Assembly (NCBI RefSeq): GCF_900170035.1
Contig: NZ_LT828545.1
Location: 120,151 to 184,150, forward strand
DNA: 64,000 nt
Reading direction: 5' to 3'
Origin: Desulfamplus magnetovallimortis
GTDB lineage: Bacteria; Desulfobacterota; Desulfobacteria; Desulfobacterales; Desulfobacteraceae
Positions 10,413 to 20,316 of this stretch are shown here, in pieces. The notes beneath the pieces were generated by a model. The model did no database searches, was not told where the DNA came from, and was given only the letters and a program-made list of their open reading frames with translations. The translations under genes and the position numbers were made by a program. Positions within the stretch are counted from its first letter, which is position 1, and each line of letters starts with the position of its first letter.

Positions 10413-10572
10413 CTGTCATGGCAGACCCATCTGCCACAAACAACGAAGCATGAAAGTCCTTTAGAGCCTTAAAAGACGGGGACTTTCTTATAAACGTACA
10501 TGGCGGATTACCGCCACAATCGAAGGGATGAAAGTCATTTTCAAAACAGGCTGTTACGGAGACTTTCATATA
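10413..10572 (-). repeat. Family-1 repeat pair (A and B variants in tandem)
   Basis: On the minus strand an A-type element (10572 to 10490) is followed directly by a B-type element (10489 to 10413). The B type keeps the stem-loop plan but differs in sequence: 'gaaagtccccgtctt', 'gactttcatgcttcg' and 'tggcaga...tctgcca'. The pair fills the leader between the divergent SNF2 gene and the following plus-strand region. Confidence 0.85.
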
Positions 10573-10591
10573 AAAACAATAAGGAATAACA

Positions 10592-10783
10592 ATGCCACCA
10601 ATGGAAACAAAATACAAGACCTACAAAAAAGCACTCTCCCAGGAATATACAGTTAAATACGATTTTGAAATGACCAACTACGAATATAAACTTTATTTTT
10701 CTGATCCCCATTATGGATATATTGACGATAACGACACATGGGATCTGCTTCAATTTAGATATATGCTCATATATTTACCGTGA
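10592..10783 (+). CDS. Small hypothetical protein, possibly a gene remnant
   Basis: 63 residues with a plausible AAGGA upstream. The composition is rich in Tyr and Asp and looks protein-like (FEMTNYEYKLYFSDPHYGY), but I recognise no family. The last residues are read out of the adjoining family-3 repeat beginning near 10774, so the frame may be the N-terminal piece of a gene cut by repeat insertion. It could equally be non-coding. Confidence 0.3.
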   Translation: MPPMETKYKTYKKALSQEYTVKYDFEMTNYEYKLYFSDPHYGYIDDNDTWDLLQFRYMLIYLP

Positions 10784-10902
10784 AAATGACTATCACTTTT
10801 ATGGTTGGGGGGGATTGATACACCATCATGACCGTTTACCGTGGAAATGGATATAATTTTCCATATTCAGGGGTGGCTGGATGGCAGCCATGACCGTTTA
10901 CC
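10774..10902 (+). repeat. Family-3 'TTTACCGTG' repeats, two tandem copies
   Basis: Two consecutive copies, each running from 'tttaccgtg(g/a)aaatg' to 'catgaccgtttacc'. The first has a 'ggggattgatacaccatcatg' middle and the second a 'ggggtggctggatggcagcc' middle. The ATGs at 10881 and 10890 in the second copy are in frame with the kinase that follows but are probably not its start. Confidence 0.75.
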
Positions 10903-10943
10903 TTGTAACTGTAACGTCAATACACAATCAGGCACAAAGCGAT

Positions 10944-12881
10944 ATGAATTTTAACAATAAGGAAAACGAAAAAGAGCTGCTGATCATTCAGCGTGACCTT
11001 GGAATTGCCCTCTCTTCAACTTCAGATTTTCATAAAGCGCTGAAAATATGTATTGATTCAGTGTTACGGATAGATGGTGTTGATTTTGCCGGAATTTATC
11101 TCAACGACTCTTCAGACGGGAGTTTCAAGCTTCACGCCCATTCTGATATTGACCCTGAATTTTTGAAGCTTGCATCATGTTATGAGTTTGATTCTCCCCA
11201 GGCAGCTCTGCTTTATAAAAAACAGTCAGTTTTTTCTACATATGAGAAGGTGTTGAATGACCTGAAACTTCCACGGAAGGAAATTAATCAGAAACTCTCC
11301 TTTGGGATACATGCCCTTGGCATGATTCCCATGCTCCATGAAGGAAAAATCACGGGATGCCTGAATGTAGCCTCCGGTTCTCTTGATTATTTTGAGGAAT
11401 ACATCTGTTATGCACTGGAGAGCATTGCATCCCAGATGGCTGGAGCACTTGCAAGAATTCAATCCATCAATGATCTGAAAATAAACCAGCAAAACTTTAA
11501 AACACTTTTTGATAACCTTGATGATTTTCTTTTTGTACTGGATGAGCAAGGCATGATTGTTGAGTTTAATCCGGTTGTTCCGGAGAGGCTTTGTTATACG
11601 GAAAAAGAGCTTTTACGCATGAGTGTTTTAGAGCTTCATCCGCCTGAAAGACGCCTTGAAGCACAGGAAATCATCACTGAAATGCTTGCAGGCAGATTGA
11701 GATACTGTCCTATTCCGCTTTTGAAAAAAAATGGAGAGCATATTCCGGTTGAAACAGCAGTTGCCCTTGGTCAATGGAATCGTAAAAAGGCTATTTTTGG
11801 TATTTCAAGGGACATCACAAGGCGTCTTGAAAGTGAAAAAGCCCGAAAAGTAAGTGAAAACCGTTTAAGGGTGGCAATTGATGCCATGGACGAAGGCTTT
11901 GCACTCTATGATTCTGAAGATCGCCTTGTTCTTTTCAATTCACAATACAAAGAGCTTCATTCTCCTTTCACGGAGATGATTATGACAGGTAAGAAATTTG
12001 AGGATATTATCCGCTATGGTGTCCGCAATGGTTACTATAAAGATGCCCTTGGAAAAGAGGAAGAGTGGATACAATGGCGAATCAAAAGACATCATGAGGG
12101 GGCAGGAAGTCTTCAGATAAAATCTGAAAATGATCGCTGGATAAAGATTTCGGAATGCCGGACAGAGGATGGCTGCACTGTTGGCTTTCTGGTTGATATT
12201 ACTGAAATGAAACAGAAGGAATGTTTGATTGAGCAGGCGCTGGCGGAAAAAGAGACACTTTTACGGGAACTTCACCATCGTGTGAAAAACAACATGCAGG
12301 TGATTTCAAGTCTCTTGAAACTTCAGGCGTCAAAGCTGGAAAATCACTCCACCATGGTTGCCTTTGAAGAGGCTGAAAGCAGAATACACTCCATGGCTCT
12401 TGTGCATGAGACACTCTATCAGTCAGATAACTTTGCCGAGATATCTCTTCAGCTCTACTTTGAGAAGCTTAGCGGTTATATCATGCATATGTTTTCCGAT
12501 ATAATGGAGCTGACTGTTCATGTTGATGCCGAATCTGTGGTTTTGCCTTTGAAACAGAGTATCAACTGTGGATTGATTGCCACCGAACTTTTGACAAACA
12601 GTTTAAAACATGCCTTTCCTGAAAACGTTAAGATTCACGATGTTCAGCATTCAAGGTTTGTAAGGATTGAAGTCAAGGAGCGGGATAACTATTTACAGTT
12701 TTCAGTTGCAGACAACGGCAAGGGATTCCCAAAAGGGTTCAACTGGAAGGAGAGCCGGACATTGGGACTGCGCCTTGTCAGGGAGCTTGTTGAAAGGGAA
12801 CTGAGAGGAACCCTTGAACTGGTTGAGACACAAGGAATCTGCTGGATAATCTCCTGGAACAGAAATATTGTTTTTCACTGA
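10944..12881 (+). CDS. GAF/PAS sensor histidine kinase, HisKA_2 (LHHRVKNN) type
   Basis: Soluble sensor kinase, about 645 residues from this start. Domains: GAF (about 25-165), PAS (about 180-300, LDDFLFVLDEQGMIVEFNP), second PAS_7-like domain (about 310-420, AIDAMDEGFALYDSEDRLV), HisKA_2 dimerisation domain with phospho-His in ELHHRVKNN (about 438), and a C-terminal HATPase (NSLKHAFP N-box, DNGKGFP). No transmembrane segment, so cytoplasmic. I chose the ATG at 10944 because in-frame ATGs at 10881 and 10890 lie in a family-3 repeat; the RBS here is weak, so the start is uncertain. No response regulator is adjacent on this strand. Confidence 0.9.
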   Translation: MNFNNKENEKELLIIQRDLGIALSSTSDFHKALKICIDSVLRIDGVDFAGIYLNDSSDGSFKLHAHSDIDPEFLKLASCYEFDSPQAALLYKKQSVFSTYEKVLNDLKLPRKEINQKLSFGIHALGMIPMLHEGKITGCLNVASGSLDYFEEYICYALESIASQMAGALARIQSINDLKINQQNFKTLFDNLDDFLFVLDEQGMIVEFNPVVPERLCYTEKELLRMSVLELHPPERRLEAQEIITEMLAGRLRYCPIPLLKKNGEHIPVETAVALGQWNRKKAIFGISRDITRRLESEKARKVSENRLRVAIDAMDEGFALYDSEDRLVLFNSQYKELHSPFTEMIMTGKKFEDIIRYGVRNGYYKDALGKEEEWIQWRIKRHHEGAGSLQIKSENDRWIKISECRTEDGCTVGFLVDITEMKQKECLIEQALAEKETLLRELHHRVKNNMQVISSLLKLQASKLENHSTMVAFEEAESRIHSMALVHETLYQSDNFAEISLQLYFEKLSGYIMHMFSDIMELTVHVDAESVVLPLKQSINCGLIATELLTNSLKHAFPENVKIHDVQHSRFVRIEVKERDNYLQFSVADNGKGFPKGFNWKESRTLGLRLVRELVERELRGTLELVETQGICWIISWNRNIVFH

Positions 12882-12909
12882 AATATAGATATTTTTACTG
12901 CTATTGTAA

Positions 12910-15225
12910 CTAAAACGGTAGTGTTTTGATAAGTTGCTTCAATTGACTGAAGTCTGTCTCAAGTTGGGAGATCAGGGAGTTCAGTTTTGCAGAATCACCC
13001 ATGCAGGCTGCAATCTCAATGTCATGGGCAGTTTGTTGAATGGCAACGGCGGCAACATTGCCAGCAGAACCCTTTATTTTGTGTGCCTGGAAAGCCATTT
13101 GGTCATAATCTCCTTTTTTTATTATCTCTTTTATATCTTTAATGCTTTCAGGCATTTTATTAATAAATAGATTCAGAATAATGGCAGCAATTTCCTTGTC
13201 ATGCATCATACGATTATTAAGAGCATTAAGGTCAAAAACAGAAGATGTGTCAGATAGTCCTTTATAAATATGCTCCCGGGAAGTATCTGAGGGTTCATGA
13301 ATCCCTTTTTTGGGGTATGCCTTTGGAGAGTAGGAGCTTGTTGATTCAGAGTCATGAAGAGACTCTTTGGGGTCACCTTCAGGAAGCCATTTTTTAAGCT
13401 CGTTTATTAGTGCTGTTTTGTCAATGGGCTTTGCAATATAGCCGTTCATGCCGGCATCAATGCATTTTTCCCGATCCCCTGTCATTGCATGGGCAGTCAT
13501 TGCAATTATTGGAATATTTTGGGGTATAGTAGAATCAGAAGAGGAATTTCTTATTTGGCGTGTGGTTTCCATGCCATCTAACACCGGCATTTGTAAATCC
13601 ATGAGTATAAGGGCATATGGCTTTTTTGGAAGTGCCTTTAGCACCTCATTGCCGTTGGATACAACATCGGCTTTAAGTCCGATTTTGCCAAGTATTCCCA
13701 GAGCAACCTCCTGGTTGATAATATTGTCTTCAGCCAGCAGAATGTTGAACTCCTGGCTGAAATAGAGCATGCCAGAAGATAATTTGCTCTTTTTTCTGGA
13801 ATCTTGGCCATGTTGACCATGAGGAGAACCATTCTTATCATAAAGAGAACCATTCTTATAATGAACAGGTTGTTGTGACCCCCATGTTGTTTTGGATCTG
13901 TTTGTGTCGGCTGGCAATTGTGACGCATTAACTAACCGTGATTCATCATCTAACTGTGAAGCATCACTTAACTGTGAAGCATCACCTAACTGTGACGCAT
14001 CATCTAACTTTTTAAGTGCAATTGTGAACCAGAACTCAGAACCTTTTCCTTCTTCGCTTTTCACTCCAATTTTGCCACCCATAATTTCAGCAAGTTGTCG
14101 GGATATGGCAAGACCTAAGCCGCTTCCTCCAAATTTTCGTGTGGTTGATGTATCTACCTGACTGAATTTTTTGAACAAAAGCCCCATTTTATCTTGTGGT
14201 ATTCCTATGCCTGTGTCCTTGATTGAAAAATGCAGAATGATCTCTTTATTTTTTTCATTGAAAGCTGTTACCAGAATGGTGACCTTGCCCGATGGTGTAA
14301 ATTTTATGGCATTGCCTGTAAGGTTGGTTAGAATCTGTCTTATTCTTGCCGGGTCTCCGTTAAGCAGGGCAGGAACTTCAGGCGATATTTTGCAAAACAG
14401 CTTAAGCCCCTTGTTTTCTGCCGGAACTGTCATTGCTGATGTAAATGATTCCAAAAGGGATTTTAGATTAAAATCAAGTAGTTCCAGTTCAAGTTTTCCT
14501 GCTTCAATTTTGGAGAAATCAAGGATATCGTTGAGAAGCAGAAGAAGGGCGTTGCTGCTTGAGCGAACAGTGTCTGCATAATGGCGCTGGGTTTCGTTGA
14601 GATTGGTCTCCAGAAGAAGCTCTGTCATACCTATTATGCCATTCATGGGTGTACGGATTTCGTGACTCATATTGGCCAGAAAATCACTTTTTGCCCTGTT
14701 TGCCTTTTCAGCTTCAATGGTCATGCGGTTGGCATAGTTAAGGGCGCTCTCAAGCTCCTTTTGTTTTTGCTTAAGATCCATGGTTGAGCGCCATGCCTTG
14801 ATAATGGTGCGCACAAGAAGTAAAAATTCCGATACCACAAATGGTTTCCTGACCAGGTATAGGCCATTTTCCACCTGTTTTTCCATCTCTTCCACATCTG
14901 CATCAGAGTATGCTGTACAGATTACTATTCCGATATCAGGGTCAATTTCCCTGAGACGTGTGGCAGCCTCAAGGCCGTTCATGCCTGGCATGCGCATGTC
15001 AAGGATGCATACAGGAGCTTTATTGTGATGCCTGCATGCCAAAGCATAGTCATCAAGCATTGGCTGTGCATCACTGAAGGTGATACATGTAAAAGTGTTA
15101 TCTGTGGATTGTGTTGATGTCCCCAGAATATCAAAATCATTGCCGGAAGGTGGCGAGAATATTTTTTTGTAATATTCCAGAATTCCTGGGTCGTCATCAA
15201 CAACTAAAATGGTATTATCCTGCAT
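12910..15225 (-). CDS. Hybrid histidine kinase: REC-HisKA-HATPase-REC-HPt
   Basis: Cytoplasmic phosphorelay hub of about 771 residues. It begins with a receiver (VVDDD near 8-12; phospho-acceptor Asp near 76 in [10 protein letters not shown]), then coiled coil, HisKA ([11 protein letters not shown] near 180), HATPase ([18 protein letters not shown]), a second receiver ([13 protein letters not shown]) and HPt ([11 protein letters not shown]). A DASQL repeat array lies between HATPase and REC2. The ATG at 15225 has GGAAAG upstream; a TTG six codons earlier is possible. It is probably co-transcribed with the dCache kinase upstream on the same strand (about 75 bp apart), and the N-terminal receiver is a natural target for that kinase (inference). 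Confidence 0.93.
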   Translation of the reverse strand: MQDNTILVVDDDPGILEYYKKIFSPPSGNDFDILGTSTQSTDNTFTCITFSDAQPMLDDYALACRHHNKAPVCILDMRMPGMNGLEAATRLREIDPDIGIVICTAYSDADVEEMEKQVENGLYLVRKPFVVSEFLLLVRTIIKAWRSTMDLKQKQKELESALNYANRMTIEAEKANRAKSDFLANMSHEIRTPMNGIIGMTELLLETNLNETQRHYADTVRSSSNALLLLLNDILDFSKIEAGKLELELLDFNLKSLLESFTSAMTVPAENKGLKLFCKISPEVPALLNGDPARIRQILTNLTGNAIKFTPSGKVTILVTAFNEKNKEIILHFSIKDTGIGIPQDKMGLLFKKFSQVDTSTTRKFGGSGLGLAISRQLAEIMGGKIGVKSEEGKGSEFWFTIALKKLDDASQLGDASQLSDASQLDDESRLVNASQLPADTNRSKTTWGSQQPVHYKNGSLYDKNGSPHGQHGQDSRKKSKLSSGMLYFSQEFNILLAEDNIINQEVALGILGKIGLKADVVSNGNEVLKALPKKPYALILMDLQMPVLDGMETTRQIRNSSSDSTIPQNIPIIAMTAHAMTGDREKCIDAGMNGYIAKPIDKTALINELKKWLPEGDPKESLHDSESTSSYSPKAYPKKGIHEPSDTSREHIYKGLSDTSSVFDLNALNNRMMHDKEIAAIILNLFINKMPESIKDIKEIIKKGDYDQMAFQAHKIKGSAGNVAAVAIQQTAHDIEIAACMGDSAKLNSLISQLETDFSQLKQLIKTLPF
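13914..14008 (-). repeat. In-frame 18-bp tandem repeat (about 5 copies) in hybrid kinase
   Basis: About five imperfect 18-bp units encode DASQLG-type hexapeptides ([30 protein letters not shown]) between the ATPase and second receiver domain. The position and unit size match the repeat in the 196-4386 kinase, but the sequence is unrelated. Confidence 0.8.
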
Positions 15226-15301
15226 TATCTCTACTTTCCTCAATCTCAGTAAATGGTGTTTCCTGCATTGCCTGAAAAATCTTTAGTTTTAACCAATGGT
15301 T

Positions 15302-17512
15302 TTATCCTGAATGGTCTGTAGTTCCCTCAATTTCAATACTCACTGTTGTACCAAGGTTAATTCCATCGCTTTTTATCTTTAAGCGGTTTTTGTTTGCAGA
15401 GAGAAATATTGAAAATGAGTGAAGTCCAAAACCGTTTCCATTGGCTTTTGTTGTAAAACCTGCATTTAGAACATTTGAAATGTTTTCAGGTGCAATGCCG
15501 CAGCCGTCATCCATGACAGAAATTGACACCTGGCCATTCAGTTCAGTAAGATTTACATTTACATTGCCGGAGTCGTTTATGGCCTCCACAGCATTTTTGA
15601 TAATATTGTTAAGGCCGTTCAACATCTGAATTTTGTGGGTTTTGATAAAGACATTATGTGCAATTTGGGTTTCAAATTTAATGTCAGGATATTTTTCTTT
15701 AAATTCCAACACCATCTCTTCAAGCAGTTCAGAGATGTTGAAGCGGACAGATATTGGCGCCTGTCTTGAATCTTTAAAGGATTGCTGCTGATGGGAGATT
15801 GTCTGCTGAATTGTCTCCCTGATCCGGAAGATTTTTTGAATGCCTTCAGAGAGTTTTGGAACAGTCTTTTCCACCAGAACATTTTCAAATCGATCCAGAA
15901 TGGCAGGGTCAGATTCTTCACGCAGCCGTTTGAAAACTTTTGGATACTGCTCAGTGCTTTTAACTATTTCATCAAGATCCATCAACGTGGAGTTCAGTGC
16001 TGTAACCGAATTTCCAACATTGTGCAGATATCCGCTGGCAGCTTCAAACATCCCCTGGGCATAGGCAAGTTCAGCCTCTTTTTCCTGCATTTTGATTTTT
16101 ACCTGATGTTCAACAAGTTTTCGGTTTCTGTCTTCAAGCTCCATTGTCATTGCATTGAAATTGTCGGTGAGAAGATCAATTTCAGAGATACCGCTGTGGG
16201 TAAGAGCCGTTGGGCTGGACTCTTTTTCCATCTCATGGCCTATGTGTGATGTGGCATCAGCAAGGTTTATAATGGGTTTTGCAATGGTATTTGCCATAAT
16301 ACCGGCATTTTTTCTGAGTATAAAAAAGAAGACAAGGTAGAAGATAACCATAACAGCCACAACGCCGTAACCGATATATCTTGCAATATCGGCATTTTTT
16401 TTGGCAGAACTGTAAACTGTCTCCTGGTCAACCTGGATAAAAAGGCGCCATCCTGTCTCTGCAATCCTGGATTGAATAAGAAAAACCGGCATGGAACCTA
16501 TGGTTACAGCATGGATGTTTTCTTGGGAAGAGAAAATTTCTCTGAAGGTTTCAGATATTGCGTTATCCTTACTTTTAAAGAGGTTGAAATCTTCAGGTTT
16601 CTGCTGCTCCTTTGATATTGCAGAGCTGTAAACATGGGATTTGAGTTCCTTCAATCCCAGAAGCTCCTCAACCCGAGGTTGCATGGCAAGGATCATTCCC
16701 TTGTCATCAGTGACAAATGCAGATGCCTCCCAGGGAAGATCCAGCTTAAGAACGTTTGTTATTATATCACTTGTGGTCACATCAAGCCCCACAACACCTT
16801 CAAGGGATTCATTGACATAGACAGGTGCCACACACGAAAGCATCCAGCCATTACCTGCTGGATCAAGATAAACGCCTGTCCATACAGGTTTTCTGTCAGG
16901 ATTGTGCTCCCTGTCGGCAAGATAGTAAAAGTTGTAGTCCTCCATGTTGAGATCAGACGGGTACTGTTCATAAACCTTGTCAATAAATGGATAGAGCCTG
17001 TTCATGTCATCTGGAGTGTTTAAATATGCTGCTGCAACATTGGGGATATCTTTGACCATGTGTATGTAAAGAGGGTTTAAGGCAGCAGTTTTTATGGCTT
17101 TTTCAATCTGTTGTGGGGTAAGGTTATCTGCTCTGGTATAAAAGAGGCTGCTTCCTTCAGTAAGATTTGTCTGATATAGAGTATTGTTGGGTGCGGTTTC
17201 AAATCGGGGTTGCTCTCCCGGGACAAAATATAGTTCAGGGTGGGCAAGAAGCAGTGCATGTTCAGTTGCAAAATAGTTTGTCTCTGCTGCAATATTTTCA
17301 AAATTATCGCTTATCTGGCTTGCCTGCTGCCTTACAAGATGGGGCATTACCGTCTGTACCTCCTGTTCAAGGCTTTGCCTGGTTTTGTGGTTTGTATAAG
17401 AGTTAACCGCAAAATAGATGAAGAGCAGCATTATTTCTATTATCAAGATGGGGATAAGAGCGCTCTTTGAATAGTGATTCAGTATCAGTTTGTTGAGTTT
17501 GCTTTTTTGCAT
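15302..17512 (-). CDS. Membrane sensor kinase with dCache domain, HAMP and atypical H-box
   Basis: 736 residues: TM helix (about 19-37), large extracytoplasmic double-Cache-like sensor (about 45-360, with GVVGLDVTTSDI and WMLSCVAPVY typical of Cache), second TM helix (about 373-395), HAMP linker, coiled coil, then YLHNVGNSV where a HisKA H-box would be expected (about 500), and HATPase (NIIKNAVEAI, DDGCGI, GNGFGLHS). The LHNVGN segment replaces the usual H-E-[IL]-R/N motif but still offers a phosphorylatable His. Cache sensors usually bind small organic ligands. It is likely the first gene of an operon with the hybrid kinase downstream. Confidence 0.9.
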   Translation of the reverse strand: MQKSKLNKLILNHYSKSALIPILIIEIMLLFIYFAVNSYTNHKTRQSLEQEVQTVMPHLVRQQASQISDNFENIAAETNYFATEHALLLAHPELYFVPGEQPRFETAPNNTLYQTNLTEGSSLFYTRADNLTPQQIEKAIKTAALNPLYIHMVKDIPNVAAAYLNTPDDMNRLYPFIDKVYEQYPSDLNMEDYNFYYLADREHNPDRKPVWTGVYLDPAGNGWMLSCVAPVYVNESLEGVVGLDVTTSDIITNVLKLDLPWEASAFVTDDKGMILAMQPRVEELLGLKELKSHVYSSAISKEQQKPEDFNLFKSKDNAISETFREIFSSQENIHAVTIGSMPVFLIQSRIAETGWRLFIQVDQETVYSSAKKNADIARYIGYGVVAVMVIFYLVFFFILRKNAGIMANTIAKPIINLADATSHIGHEMEKESSPTALTHSGISEIDLLTDNFNAMTMELEDRNRKLVEHQVKIKMQEKEAELAYAQGMFEAASGYLHNVGNSVTALNSTLMDLDEIVKSTEQYPKVFKRLREESDPAILDRFENVLVEKTVPKLSEGIQKIFRIRETIQQTISHQQQSFKDSRQAPISVRFNISELLEEMVLEFKEKYPDIKFETQIAHNVFIKTHKIQMLNGLNNIIKNAVEAINDSGNVNVNLTELNGQVSISVMDDGCGIAPENISNVLNAGFTTKANGNGFGLHSFSIFLSANKNRLKIKSDGINLGTTVSIEIEGTTDHSG

Positions 17513-17774
17513 TTAGTTCACCATAAAAGATGTCAAAAAAGTGTTGAGGGTATTTTTATTGGTTGCAGACAGGTAGTTGATCAGGTTAGAATTAATAGCA
17601 TTTGGAAAGGTTTGTTTCAAGTCATTATTCATTTTTAATGAAGCGATAAAACTGGACATATTGACATAAAAATGGTGTGTTTTTGAAATATTCAAGATTT
17701 GGAATATCTATGGAAACTTCCTTGCCAAAAAAGTATATGACCTTTATTATGAGCTGCGGGTAATTCCTCGTAAA

Positions 17775-18090
17775 TTTGGCATGGTTTATTTGCCTGTTTA
17801 CACTTTTCCAATGGCAAAATAACCCAACGGTAGAGAGGCAATGCATTGCGTATCTACTCCAGACAAGAAGTGTAAAGTACTTTACTGATACTCAAAGCCG
17901 ACACCTATGATCTTTTGAGCCTTGTCAACATTGTCTGAATCAGGATGTCCAAGATTAACAAGATAAGGCAGGATTATTTATCCTGAACATCCTTTTCATC
18001 CAGGTTATCCTGATTCAGACAAATTCAATAACTGCTCAAAAAGCAATAAGGTGTCGATTTTGAGTAATCTGATATGAAGGATGCCAAAAT
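17775..18090. repeat. Family-4 MITE-like element with nested family-2 element
   Basis: The outer ends 'ttggcatggtttattt' (17776) and 'gatatgaaggatgccaaaat' (to 18090) match the inverted ends of family 4, with 'gtttacactttt' just inside the left end. A complete family-2 element lies within it. The intergenic stretch 17513-18285 otherwise shows no convincing gene. Confidence 0.55.
17889..18066 (+). repeat. Family-2 TIR (MITE-like) element
   Basis: 178 bp with ends 'actcaaagccgacacctatg' and 'ggtgtcgattttgagta', inverted repeats of one another with a few mismatches, and the internal 'gtctgaatcaggat' / 'atcctgattcagac' arms. Same size and plan as the copy at 63823-64000. Confidence 0.85.
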
Positions 18091-18192
18091 TTTATGGAAA
18101 AGTGTAAACTGGCTGATGAAGTATATTTGATGTTTTGGAATTTATCTTTTTAAGGGTAACGTGCTCGAGTCCTTATTTTTAGTTTTGATAAA

Positions 18193-18261
18193 GTAAACGG
18201 GCATGATTGATTACGTATCAATCACCCCCAAATATAAAAATGATAGTTATTTTCACGGTAA
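18193..18261 (-). repeat. Family-3 'TTTACCGTG' repeat
   Basis: Reads 'gtaaacgggcatgattgatt' through 'gtatcaatcaccccc' to 'tttcacggtaa', the reverse complement of the first copy type at 10774. It lies just upstream of the RACo-like gene. Confidence 0.7.
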
Positions 18262-18285
18262 TCGCAAAAGGGAGAGTGTACAGGT

Positions 18286-20259
18286 ATGTCTGACCATAGC
18301 GATATTTCTGGTATGACCGACCAGAAATACAGTGTTATTTTTCAGCCTCACAACAAAACAATTGAGGTTAATGCAGGTGAAAATCTTATCCGTGCAGCCA
18401 TGGAGGCAGGAGTTCATATCAATGCATCCTGCGGTGGCGAGGGTGTGTGTGGTAAATGCAGGATTATTCTGGAAAAAGGAGAGCTTGAGGGGGGGACGGA
18501 CAAGCTCTCAAACGAAGATAGGGAAAAGGGATATTATCTGGCCTGCCTTTCCAAGATAAGATCTGATGTTGTTGTGAGAGTTCCTGTGGAGTCCAATGTG
18601 GACTCTTCAGTTCTCAATATTGCAGCATCACCCCGCCATACAGCAAAGATAAAACAGGTCAGGCTTGATACACTGAAAGAGCAGGGAATGCTGATACCAC
18701 CGGTGGAGAAAAAATATCTTGAACTGCCGGTTCCAACCACCCAGGATAACCTTGCCGATGTTACACGTCTGCTCAACTTTTTGAAGATTACCCATGATGA
18801 ACATCGACTTGTTGTGGATTTGAATGTCATCCGTGAAATTCCGGATATCCTAAGAAAGGATGATTTTAAGGTTACTGCAACCATTGTGCGTCCGGTCAGG
18901 GAAGATGGTAAAAACCAGATTGTCAACCTTGAGCCTGGAGATACAACTGACCGTAATTTTGCCGTTGCCATGGATATCGGAACCACAACAATATATGGTG
19001 AAGTGCTTGATTTGAACAGCGGTGAGATTTTATCACAGTACGGTGATTTTAATGGCCAGATAAGTTATGGAGAGGATGTTATCTCAAGGATAATGTTTGC
19101 CGAAAAAGAGGGGGGGCTTCTCACCCTTCAAAAAAAGGTTGTGGAGACAATCAACAAGGTGCTGGAAAAGATTATCAAAAGGGCAAACATCAAAAAGGAA
19201 GAGATTACAACAATTACCCTGGCCGGCAACTCAACAATGACACAGCTTCTGCTTGCCATAAATCCTGGCTATATCCGTCGTGCTCCATATGTACCAGCAT
19301 CAATTTTATATCCACCTTTTAGTGCATCAGAGATTGGCATTAATCTGGGGCATCATGCAATTGCTCTTTTGTATCCCGGGGTTTCAAGCTATGTTGGAGG
19401 AGATATTGTCGCAGGTGTAATGGGAAGCGGTATGTACCAGACAGAAAAACTTACCCTTTTTATGGATATTGGTACAAATGCAGAAATTGTCATTGGTAAC
19501 AAGGACTGGATGGCCTGTACAGCCTGTTCAGCAGGACCTGCTTTTGAGGGGGGTGGTATTACATTTGGCATGAGAGCTGCCAAAGGTGCCATTGAAGATT
19601 TCTCAATTGATCCTGTAACCTATGAACCAATGATTGTGACAAAGGGAAGTGTCAGACCAAAGGGTATATGCGGGTCAGGGCTTATAACCATTGTTGCGGT
19701 GCTTTTTGAAAACGGTCTTATAAATAACAGGGGCAAGTTTAATCAAGACCTTAAAACCGACAGGATCAGGGAAAAGGAAGGTATCTGGGAGTATGTCCTT
19801 GTATGGAAAGATGCAACCCAGATAGACAGGGATATCACAATTACCGAACCTGATATTGATAACCTTATACGGGCAAAGGGTGCCATGTACAGCGGAGCCA
19901 TGACCCTTCTTGAGGAGGTGGGTTTAAGTATCACCGATATTGAACAGATAATTCTGGCAGGAGGTTTTGGAAGTTATGTGGATCTGGCAAAGGCCATGAC
20001 CATAGGACTTTTGCCTGAGACTCCCCCTGAAAAGGTGATTTATCTTGGTAATGGTTCGCTCCTTGGAGCCAAGATGAGCTCATTTACAAATCTTTTAAGG
20101 CGCAATGTGGGTGAGGTGGTTAAGATGATGACCAATTTTGAATTGTCCGAAACTCCATCATACATGGATCACTATGTGAGCGCTCTTTTTCTGCCCCATA
20201 CCGAGATGAACTATTTTCCAAAACTCCAGGAGCGTATGAATGCAAGAAAGAGTGGATAA
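18286..20259 (+). CDS. RACo-like [2Fe-2S] ASKHA ATPase, corrinoid activation protein
   Basis: 657 residues. The N-terminal plant-type [2Fe-2S] ferredoxin domain (about 12-95) has the C-x5-C-x2-C cluster motif in ASCGGEGVCGKC and a fourth Cys in YLACLSK. A linker follows, then an ASKHA/DUF4445 domain with DIGTTT and DIGTNAEIV phosphate-binding motifs and GICGSGL. Proteins of this architecture (RACo, RamA-type) reductively reactivate Co(II) corrinoid proteins of methyltransferase systems with ATP hydrolysis. No corrinoid protein or methyltransferase is in this window, so the client must lie elsewhere (inference). A GGGAGAG lies about 10 bases before the ATG. A paralogue lacking the Fe-S domain follows. 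Confidence 0.9.
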   Translation: MSDHSDISGMTDQKYSVIFQPHNKTIEVNAGENLIRAAMEAGVHINASCGGEGVCGKCRIILEKGELEGGTDKLSNEDREKGYYLACLSKIRSDVVVRVPVESNVDSSVLNIAASPRHTAKIKQVRLDTLKEQGMLIPPVEKKYLELPVPTTQDNLADVTRLLNFLKITHDEHRLVVDLNVIREIPDILRKDDFKVTATIVRPVREDGKNQIVNLEPGDTTDRNFAVAMDIGTTTIYGEVLDLNSGEILSQYGDFNGQISYGEDVISRIMFAEKEGGLLTLQKKVVETINKVLEKIIKRANIKKEEITTITLAGNSTMTQLLLAINPGYIRRAPYVPASILYPPFSASEIGINLGHHAIALLYPGVSSYVGGDIVAGVMGSGMYQTEKLTLFMDIGTNAEIVIGNKDWMACTACSAGPAFEGGGITFGMRAAKGAIEDFSIDPVTYEPMIVTKGSVRPKGICGSGLITIVAVLFENGLINNRGKFNQDLKTDRIREKEGIWEYVLVWKDATQIDRDITITEPDIDNLIRAKGAMYSGAMTLLEEVGLSITDIEQIILAGGFGSYVDLAKAMTIGLLPETPPEKVIYLGNGSLLGAKMSSFTNLLRRNVGEVVKMMTNFELSETPSYMDHYVSALFLPHTEMNYFPKLQERMNARKSG

Positions 20260-20316
20260 TATTCTCGAATACATATTGAAATACTTACCTGTTTAGATGC
20301 CAGGAGCGTATGAATG
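20226..20316 (+). repeat. 17-bp direct repeat carrying the RBS and start of the second ASKHA gene
   Basis: 'CCAGGAGCGTATGAATG' occurs at 20226-20242, inside the last codons of the first ASKHA gene, and again at 20300-20316, where it supplies the Shine-Dalgarno CAGGAG and the ATG of the second. This suggests the tandem pair arose by duplication, or that the 3' end was copied as a translation start. Confidence 0.85.

Noticed and set aside
17694..17820. Protein-like plus-strand fragment (YGNFLAKKVYDLYYELRV) in the gap before the RACo gene
   Set aside because: No start or RBS, stops on both sides, and its 3' half is the family-4 repeat end; at most an unidentifiable gene remnant.
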